Below, piece by piece: positions 6,569-10,907 of a stretch of DNA of 10,907 nt. This DNA is from an uncultured Bacilli bacterium (GTDB lineage: Bacteria; Bacillota_I; Bacilli_A; RF39; UBA660). The translations under genes were made by a program, and so were the position numbers. Under the pieces are notes generated by a model. That model saw only the letters and a program-made list of their open reading frames with translations, did no database searches and was not told the origin of the DNA. Each line of letters opens with the position of its first letter. The stretch's first letter is position 1. The stretch is from assembly GCA_948479395.1 (NCBI GenBank), contig CAOLUI010000035.1:1-10907 (forward strand), given 5' to 3'.

Positions 6569-8222
6569 ACATATCATATTGAGATGGTATTTCATTATCA
6601 TCTTCATCTTCTAATATTTCTTGATATTCTGGTAAAATATCATTATTTGTTGACATTAAATTATCTTTTTGATTACGAATTATATATCTTTGATCACTTT
6701 CGATTTTTTCAGCCCAAATTGCTAAAAATGATTCAGCTGATTCTTCTCCTCTAGTTGTAATTATTTGATTAAGATAATCTTCTCCTCCTAATTTTTCTAT
6801 TGTGGAAGGTGAGTAAATTTGTAACCAATCTGGTAAATCAAAGTTATTTCTTTTGAATGTAAATAAACTTTTTGTTTGTTCAATAGTGATATTAGAGCTT
6901 TGAATAGTGCCATCTTCTTTTACTAATGAAATATTAGGCATGATTTCTTCTGTTATTTTTTTAGCCCATTTCATAACTTCTAAGGCGTCTTTAGCTCCAA
7001 TTTTTTCAATCATTTTTTCTAATTTATATGAAAATATTTCTTGGTAGTTTTGTAAAATTGAAGCAATATTTTTTCTTAATTCAGGAGTATAATATTGAGT
7101 ACTTAGAGCTAAAGCCATTATTTGCATCCAATCATGGGTATGATATGTAGACCAATGACCATAATCATTTTTGTCTTTTTCATTTTGAAGTGTTTTACTT
7201 AGCGTATTTAATTCATGGTTTAATAAATTTGATAGAGTGACACTAGCAAAATTTTTATATTCTCCTAAACGCCAAGTATCAGAAATACATTTTGCTTCTT
7301 CTAACTTATTATAAATTGCTATAAGGTCGTTTGTAGCATCAATTGTGACACTGATTCCTTCTTCATCATAACTAGATTCTGATATAGGCTTTTCATATAA
7401 ATCAAAAGTTGGATAATTTTTACGATTACAAATTAAAGACATGGTAGCTCCATAATAACCTAATTTTTGTTTATCAGGATATGGATCTTTATTTCCATAT
7501 ACCCCAACATTTTCTAAAGTTATACTATCTTCTAAAGGAATACTTTCTGTAAGTTTAATATTGGCTGTATTCTTGAATAAAAAATATTCATGTTTCATTT
7601 CTTTAGCATTTTTACAATTATGTTCAGTAACTGTATGATATCCTAGTTGAAATTTTTTAACTCCTACTAGATAATGAAATAATAGTTTAACGGGCATTTC
7701 AGAATGAGTATCAAAAATATCAGAAATAAAACGCTTTTTTATTAATTTGTTGTTTTTTTCTTTTTTTCTCCACCAATCATAAGCATTACTGATAGGTTCT
7801 TTTTTTACATAAGAAGGTAATTCTTCTATATCATCACCATAAATGCTAAATTTTTTCTTATAAAATAATTCTGAAATATCATGCATTACTATTTGACCTA
7901 ATGAATTTACACTACGAAATAATGCAGGACTACCTGATTCATCAACATAAACATTAGTGATTTGAAAGTTGGATTGATTTACTCCTAAATCTATTAATTT
8001 GCTAACATCAAATTCTGCTTCTAAGTATTCAATAGGATTTTGAATAACTGATTTATAATTCCCCATATTTACACGAACATTTACGCATTTACTAATTTCA
8101 ACAATATTCAAATCTTGCCATTCTTGTTTTAGTGGTTCAAAAGAATCTAAGTCAACAATATACATTTTATATGGTTCATTTTCTTCTAATAAACCATTGG
8201 ATAATCCTATTAGTATTTTCAT
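6567..8222 (-). CDS. Large cytoplasmic protein of unknown function
   Basis: I do not recognise this protein (551 residues from ATG 8222; an in-frame GTG at 8234 would add four). It has no signal peptide or membrane span, so it is probably cytoplasmic. Residues below count from the GTG. The N-terminus MKILIGLSNGLL reads like a beta strand and turn. A basic stretch with paired Trp lies at 154-168 (WWRKKEK, KLIKKRF). A His/Trp-rich motif HWSTYHTHDW lies at 360-369 and could bind metal. A helical region spans about 385-430, and the last 25 residues are very acidic (LEDEDDNEIP). For the start, GGAAAGTGAG gives a weak site about seven bases before the ATG, and AAGGA is too close to the GTG. The gene has its own promoter and terminator and lies between rpsR and the HipA-like gene. 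Its base composition resembles its neighbours. Confidence 0.85.
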   Translation of the reverse strand: MKILIGLSNGLLEENEPYKMYIVDLDSFEPLKQEWQDLNIVEISKCVNVRVNMGNYKSVIQNPIEYLEAEFDVSKLIDLGVNQSNFQITNVYVDESGSPALFRSVNSLGQIVMHDISELFYKKKFSIYGDDIEELPSYVKKEPISNAYDWWRKKEKNNKLIKKRFISDIFDTHSEMPVKLLFHYLVGVKKFQLGYHTVTEHNCKNAKEMKHEYFLFKNTANIKLTESIPLEDSITLENVGVYGNKDPYPDKQKLGYYGATMSLICNRKNYPTFDLYEKPISESSYDEEGISVTIDATNDLIAIYNKLEEAKCISDTWRLGEYKNFASVTLSNLLNHELNTLSKTLQNEKDKNDYGHWSTYHTHDWMQIMALALSTQYYTPELRKNIASILQNYQEIFSYKLEKMIEKIGAKDALEVMKWAKKITEEIMPNISLVKEDGTIQSSNITIEQTKSLFTFKRNNFDLPDWLQIYSPSTIEKLGGEDYLNQIITTRGEESAESFLAIWAEKIESDQRYIIRNQKDNLMSTNNDILPEYQEILEDEDDNEIPSQYDM

Positions 8223-8283
8223 TTTAACACTCACTTTCCTTGTTTTTTAACTACTAGGTTTTATTCTATACCTATTCTTTTAA

Positions 8284-8313
8284 ATTATACCATACGATCA
8301 TAAAGAGTCACAA
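8284..8313 (-). promoter_or_regulatory. Promoter of the 551-residue unknown gene
   Basis: On the minus strand TTGTGA (8308-8313) and TATAAT (8284-8289) are separated by 18 bases, with TG at the extended -10 position (TGGTATAAT). The predicted start near 8277 gives a leader of about 54 bases. The gene is therefore independent of the rpsF operon, whose terminator lies just upstream. Confidence 0.72.
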
Positions 8314-8356
8314 CGTAATTTAGTTATTTTTTGAAGGTTGACAGAAAAAATTTACA

Positions 8357-8384
8357 TAAAAAAACTATTGAATTTCAATAGTTA
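8357..8384 (-). terminator. Intrinsic terminator of the rpsF-ssb-rpsR operon
   Basis: AACTATTGA (8363-8371) and TCAATAGTT (8375-8383) form a perfect 9 bp stem with a three-base loop. On the minus strand it runs directly into seven U. The rpsR stop codon (8382-8384) overlaps the start of the stem. Confidence 0.9.
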
Positions 8385-8597
8385 TTTAACAAATGGTATT
8401 AGGGCCATAAATCTAGCATATTTAATTTGTTCTGCTATATGTCTTTGATGTTTTGAACAAGCACCTGTCATACGTCTTGACATAATTTTTCCTTTTTCAT
8501 TAATATACTTATTAATAATAGGTACATCTTTATAATCAACACTTTTACCAGCACACATTTGACATATTTTTTTCTTTTTTCGACGAAATTCAGCCAT
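8382..8597 (-). CDS. rpsR: 30S ribosomal protein S18, zinc-binding form
   Basis: The 71-residue protein binds the central domain of 16S rRNA as a heterodimer with S6. It has the family core YKDVPIINKYINEKGKI, SRRMTGACSKHQRHIAEQIK and RFMALIPFV. It carries Cys12, Cys15 (CQMC), Cys47 and His50 (CSKH), a complete set for the zinc-ribbon form of S18 rather than the cysteine-free paralogue. An AAGGAGA ribosome binding site precedes the ATG in the 17-base gap after ssb. It is the last gene of the rpsF-ssb-rpsR operon. Confidence 0.97.
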   Translation of the reverse strand: MAEFRRKKKKICQMCAGKSVDYKDVPIINKYINEKGKIMSRRMTGACSKHQRHIAEQIKYARFMALIPFVK

Positions 8598-8614
8598 TTA
8601 ATTTGTCTCCTTTC

Positions 8615-9082
8615 TTAAAACGGTAAGTCATCATCGCTTAATGCAATTTCTTCTCCAAAATCTTTAAATGGATCCTCTGAGATATCAGAAGAAGGTATTG
8701 ATTCATTTGGTTCATTAAATGCTCCAGTATTATCTAAATTATTATAAGAATTAGAATTATTATCACTCTTAGAACCTAAAAATGTAACATTGTCACATAT
8801 AATATCAGTTGTATATCTTTTAGTTCCATCTTGAGCATCATATGATCCAGTCTGAATTCTTCCATCTATAGCTACTTGTGTTCCTTTAGTACAATATTTA
8901 GCAATATTTTCAGCTTGTCGACGCCAAGCAACACAGTTAATAAAATCTGTTCCTCTTTCTCCATTTTGATCTTGATAAGTACGATTTACTGCAACACTAA
9001 ATCTAGTTACATTTACCCCACTTATTGTTGTACGCATTTCGGGATCTCTAGTAAGTCTTCCTATTAAAATAACTTTATTCAT
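8615..9082 (-). CDS. ssb: Single-stranded DNA-binding protein
   Basis: The 155-residue SSB coats single-stranded DNA during replication, repair and recombination. The OB fold covers about 1-105: MNKVILIGRLTRDPEMR at the start, TDFINCVAWRRQAENIAKY in the middle, and VAIDGRIQTGSY. A low-complexity Asn/Ser/acidic linker (about 106-145) follows. It ends in the acidic protein-interaction tip DDDLPF, which in other bacteria recruits repair enzymes and primosome proteins. The ATG lies five bases after the rpsF stop, and its GAGGAG site is the end of the rpsF coding sequence, so translation is coupled. A paralogous ssb elsewhere cannot be excluded. Confidence 0.97.
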   Translation of the reverse strand: MNKVILIGRLTRDPEMRTTISGVNVTRFSVAVNRTYQDQNGERGTDFINCVAWRRQAENIAKYCTKGTQVAIDGRIQTGSYDAQDGTKRYTTDIICDNVTFLGSKSDNNSNSYNNLDNTGAFNEPNESIPSSDISEDPFKDFGEEIALSDDDLPF

Positions 9083-9087
9083 TAATC

Positions 9088-9378
9088 TTACTCCTCGTCT
9101 AATTTAATAATTAGATGTCTTAAAATATTTTCATTTATTAATGCTTTACGATCTAGTTCACTGATTGTTTCATTTTGAGCTTCAATGACCATTACATAAT
9201 AATATCCATTAATTTCCTTTTTTATAGGATAAGCTAATTTTTTTTCACCTAGTTCATTAAATTCTACAATTTTACCTTTATTTTCTGTAACAATATTTTT
9301 CATTTCTTCTGCATATTTCTTAATATTATCACTTTCATTTGTAGATTTAACTATAAACATAACTTCATATTTTTTCAT
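9088..9378 (-). CDS. rpsF: 30S ribosomal protein S6
   Basis: The 96-residue ribosomal protein pairs with S18 on 16S rRNA. It shows the S6 pattern MKKYEVMFIVK, then GEKKLAYPIKKEINGYYYVM (44-63) and the terminal helix with LDRKALINENILRHLIIK. An in-frame ATG at 9396 would add MRRCRI, but the AGGAGGT ribosome binding site overlaps that extension and sits eight bases before the ATG at 9378, so the shorter form is used. It is the first gene of rpsF-ssb-rpsR and has a strong promoter and a structured leader. Confidence 0.96.
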   Translation of the reverse strand: MKKYEVMFIVKSTNESDNIKKYAEEMKNIVTENKGKIVEFNELGEKKLAYPIKKEINGYYYVMVIEAQNETISELDRKALINENILRHLIIKLDEE

Positions 9379-9386
9379 TATTCTAC

Positions 9387-9393
9387 ACCTCCT
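9387..9393 (-). promoter_or_regulatory. Consensus rpsF ribosome binding site
   Basis: On the minus strand AGGAGGT is followed by eight bases and ATG (9376-9378). It lies inside the reading frame that would begin at 9396, which rules that longer start out. Confidence 0.9.
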
Positions 9394-9406
9394 CATGGTC
9401 TCATTG

Positions 9407-9444
9407 GCTTTAGTTTATCTAAAGCAAGGAGTAAATTCATACTC
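9407..9444 (-). promoter_or_regulatory. rpsF mRNA leader with two tandem hairpins
   Basis: The leader between the predicted transcription start (about 9446-9444) and the ribosome binding site can fold into two hairpins. The first is GAGTA with TACTC (9429-9433/9440-9444) at the very 5' end. The second is GCTTTAG with CTAAAGC (9407-9413/9419-9425), a perfect 7 bp stem with a five-base loop. S6-S18 leaders that bind the protein dimer are known in many bacteria, but their conserved CCG element is not present here. The hairpins may be regulatory or may only stabilise the 5' end. Confidence 0.4.
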
Positions 9445-9451
9445 GCTTAAG

Positions 9452-9480
9452 ATTATAACAGACTTTGTTTAATATGTAAA
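9452..9480 (-). promoter_or_regulatory. Promoter of the rpsF-ssb-rpsR operon
   Basis: On the minus strand TTTACA (9475-9480) and TATAAT (9452-9457) are separated by exactly 17 bases, with TG at the extended -10 position (TGTTATAAT). This is close to the consensus for the housekeeping sigma factor and fits a highly expressed ribosomal operon. In the rest of the 9397-9589 gap I see only an AT-only dyad near 9518-9537 and no convincing terminator for the upstream genes. Confidence 0.85.
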
Positions 9481-9589
9481 TCAATAATTTATTATGTTAA
9501 AAGTTAAAAACATATGCTTTATTTTTTAAAATAAATTATCTTTTTAAGTTATATTCTTCAAATTTATTTTTATTATCCTTTATCACTTC

Positions 9590-9880
9590 TTAAATTTTAG
9601 GAAATAATTTACTTATAAATAATTGATTAAGTGAAAAAACATTATTTAAGCGTTCTTGTTTGCCAGAAGTAGTATTTTTATATAAAATTCCGAATATTAG
9701 ATTGAAACCTAAAAGTTTTAATAAACTTTCAATAGTATCTAAATATTCTGAATCCTTGTAATTTGGATTAAAATTTAAATAATTCATTATATCAATAATT
9801 TTTTCGTTACTTTCATCATATATTGTTACATTATTAAGTTTTAAAATTTTATTTTCTAATAAGGTACAATTTTTAGATTT
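9590..9880 (-). pseudogene. 3' part of a frameshifted gene of unknown function
   Basis: This frame is open from a TGA at 9881-9883 to a TAA at 9590-9592, about 96 codons. Its first ATG is only at 9787, where no ribosome binding site is seen, yet the 31 codons before that ATG read like ordinary coding sequence (for example LLENKILKLNNVTIYDESNE). It lies in the -1 frame relative to the preceding small gene and overlaps its last codons. Adding one A to the short A-run near 9870-9874 would join the two into a single reading frame of about 171 residues starting at 10104. I read it as the C-terminal half of a gene broken by a single-base deletion, or a sequencing error. The product resembles nothing I recognise; it contains a hydrophobic stretch (LLKLLGFNLIFGILY). 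A separate 65-residue gene from 9787 is less likely. Confidence 0.55.
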
Positions 9881-10104
9881 TCAAGTTCAGTAAAGGGAAT
9901 GGCAACTTCAAAAGATAAATTAGATGTAAAATCTTTTTCAAATTCATAATTTCCAACTCCTGAATACTTTAGAATTAAGTCATCAGGAAATTCTAATATT
10001 TTATATTTATTCATTTTTTTCTGAGGAGAAAGACAAAGAAAGCCATTTGTAACATGAATCCAACTATTTTGATCATTTTCAAAAAAAACCTTGTATAATT
10101 TCAT
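9856..10104 (-). CDS. Small protein of unknown function, probably truncated by frameshift
   Basis: The frame encodes 82 residues starting MKLYKVFFENDQNSWIHV. The ATG at 10104 is preceded by GGAAGG about ten bases upstream. An in-frame TTG at 10155, inside the end of the upstream gene, has no such site and is rejected. The product is soluble-looking, mixed in charge and unfamiliar to me. It follows the Bax inhibitor-1 gene by 31 bases and is likely cotranscribed with it. It ends in TAG (9856-9858) while the -1 frame continues with good coding character for another 90 codons, so the complete protein was probably about 171 residues. Confidence 0.6.
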   Translation of the reverse strand: MKLYKVFFENDQNSWIHVTNGFLCLSPQKKMNKYKILEFPDDLILKYSGVGNYEFEKDFTSNLSFEVAIPFTELENLKIVPY

Positions 10105-10135
10105 AAATTTTAAACCTTCCAATAAAAAAGAGAAT

Positions 10136-10780
10136 CTAGTCTTTAGAATTCCCAAATATACTTAATAAGTGTAAGAAAATATTAATGTAATCTAAGTATA
10201 AATTTAAAGCCCCAATAATAGCTAGATTATCTTCATTAATATTTTCATTAGATAATAATTTTATTTTTTGAATATCATAAGCTGTAAAACCTAAAAAAAT
10301 TAGAATAGATATTATGGATAATATTAAATCGAAACTAGAATTATTTATAAATATATTTATAATAAAACATATAATTATAGCAAATAAAGCCATCATTAAA
10401 TAAGTACTTATTTTAGTTAAATCTAATTTCGTAAAGTAACCAATAAGGCCAAATATTAAAAAAACCGTGGCTGCGATTAAAAAGATATACAATATAGAAG
10501 TAATTTTATATAAAACAAAGATTGAAGAAAAAGTTAATCCTGAGACAAAACTATACAGTATAAAAAAGATTCTGGCAGTATTTTTATTCATACTTCTTAC
10601 TTTTGCTGATAAATATATAACTAAGACTAATTCAACAATAGCTAAAACTATATAGATTGAATTATTAAAAATATTAATAAGCATTGTTTCATTTTGGGCT
10701 ACCCCATATCCTGTAATAAAAGTAACTAATAATCCTATAAACATCCAAATAAATGTTTTACTCATAATTTTATTTTCCAT
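10136..10780 (-). CDS. Bax inhibitor-1/YccA family membrane protein
   Basis: The 214-residue protein is almost entirely hydrophobic, with six or seven membrane segments (roughly 10-27, 36-57, 69-88, 92-115, 122-145, 150-167, 190-209). BI-1 features are visible: the first helix FIWMFIGLLVTFITGYGV, the RIFFILYSFVSGLTFSSIF segment, FTAYDIQKIK (165-174), and GALNLYLDYINIFLHLL (190-206) near the C-terminus, where the family's conserved Asp residues sit. Some bacterial relatives (YetJ type) conduct calcium in a pH-dependent way, and others such as YccA interact with FtsH; the role here is unknown. The ATG at 10780 has AAGGAGT five bases upstream. It has its own promoter and leads a short operon with the following unknown gene. 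Confidence 0.88.
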   Translation of the reverse strand: MENKIMSKTFIWMFIGLLVTFITGYGVAQNETMLINIFNNSIYIVLAIVELVLVIYLSAKVRSMNKNTARIFFILYSFVSGLTFSSIFVLYKITSILYIFLIAATVFLIFGLIGYFTKLDLTKISTYLMMALFAIIICFIINIFINNSSFDLILSIISILIFLGFTAYDIQKIKLLSNENINEDNLAIIGALNLYLDYINIFLHLLSIFGNSKD

Positions 10781-10809
10781 ACAAAACTCCTTTTTAATAA
10801 TATATAGTT

Positions 10810-10838
10810 ATTATATCACAATTTTATGATTTTATAAA
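10810..10838 (-). promoter_or_regulatory. Promoter of the Bax inhibitor-1 family gene
   Basis: On the minus strand a weak -35 TTTATA (10833-10838) and a -10 TATAAT (10810-10815) are spaced by 17 bases, with TG at the extended -10 position (TGATATAAT). The predicted start near 10803 leaves a leader of about 22 bases. Confidence 0.65.
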
Positions 10839-10852
10839 AAAAAAGAAAATTA

Positions 10853-10886
10853 TGTTAATTTAAATCTGAAGTGCAACAAAGTTGCA
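10853..10886 (+). mobile_element. Possible IS30-like inverted terminus at the right edge
   Basis: The sequence from TGTTAATTTAAATCTG through AAGTGCAACA has the look of an IS30-family left end, whose E. coli prototype as I recall it starts TGTAGATTCAATT and reaches CGCAACA at a similar distance. It overlaps a perfect hairpin, TGCAAC (10872-10877) with GTTGCA (10881-10886). An ATG at 10900 then opens a frame running off the window (Met-Ser-), where an IS30 transposase would be expected. No ribosome binding site is clear. The call depends on sequence beyond the edge. Confidence 0.35.
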
Positions 10887-10907
10887 TTGAAAAAGACATA
10901 TGAGTAA

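Noticed and set aside
8876..9067. Plus-strand open frame of 63 codons
   Set aside because: It is antisense to ssb, low-complexity and unsupported.
9518..9537. AT-only dyad as terminator of the Bax inhibitor-1 operon
   Set aside because: The stem is made only of A and T with a two-base loop and no distinct U-tract, so it is indistinguishable from background in this AT-rich gap.
9857..9880. Programmed -1 frameshift between the two small frames
   Set aside because: The overlap has no proper X XXY YYZ slippery heptamer in the zero frame (A AAA ATT fails the second half), and I see no clear stimulatory stem. A simple indel explains it better.
10467..10655. Plus-strand open frame of 62 codons
   Set aside because: It is antisense to the membrane protein gene. 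Its Lys/Ile-rich composition mirrors the opposite strand.
346..10780. Alternative genetic code (TGA as Trp)
   Set aside because: None of the genes I checked ends in TGA, which raised the question, but the Trp codons I checked are TGG and the core genes have no internal TGA. AT-rich genomes favour TAA anyway.
1..10907. CRISPR array, tRNA or rRNA genes
   Set aside because: I saw no regularly spaced direct repeats, no tRNA-like cloverleaf with TTCRANNC, and no rRNA segments.

Overview
The window looks like a chromosomal segment of a low-GC Bacillota (Firmicutes), probably an uncultivated Bacilli-type gut bacterium with a reduced genome. This rests on strong AT richness, AGGAGG-type ribosome binding sites, extended -10 promoters, and the rpsF-ssb-rpsR and rplI-dnaB blocks. 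Trp is read from TGG and the reading frames hold under the standard bacterial code. A LysM/G5/M23 peptidase implies a peptidoglycan wall. The lineage is an inference. Every gene lies on the minus strand except IS30-like material at the two edges.

Layout, from right to left in the direction of transcription. (a) 10853-10907 carries an IS30-like inverted terminus and perhaps the start of its transposase. (b) 10780-9590 holds a promoter, a Bax inhibitor-1 family membrane protein, and a small unknown gene that appears split by a one-base frameshift. (c) 9480-8357 is the rpsF-ssb-rpsR operon, with a near-consensus promoter, a structured leader and a strong terminator. (d) 8313-5639 holds two genes outside the usual core set, each with its own promoter: an unrecognised cytoplasmic protein of about 551 residues, and a 286-residue protein that keeps the catalytic signature of HipA-type kinases. 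(e) 5630-319 is a tight operon rplI-dnaB-M23 peptidase-walJ-rlmH-ung, ending in a bidirectional terminator. (f) 1-284 holds the 3' end of an IS30-family transposase and an elaborate nested palindrome.

The core genes cover replication (DnaB, SSB), translation (S6, S18, L9, RlmH), base-excision repair (Ung) and wall turnover (M23 peptidase, WalJ). The unusual part is the pair in (d). It lies between rpsR and rplI, where many Bacillota carry gdpP (yybT). The HipA-like gene has no visible HipB-type antitoxin partner. Its -10 box lies so close to the ATG that the mRNA should be almost leaderless, and the terminator U-tract of the preceding gene abuts its -35. This pair is the best candidate here for an undescribed system.
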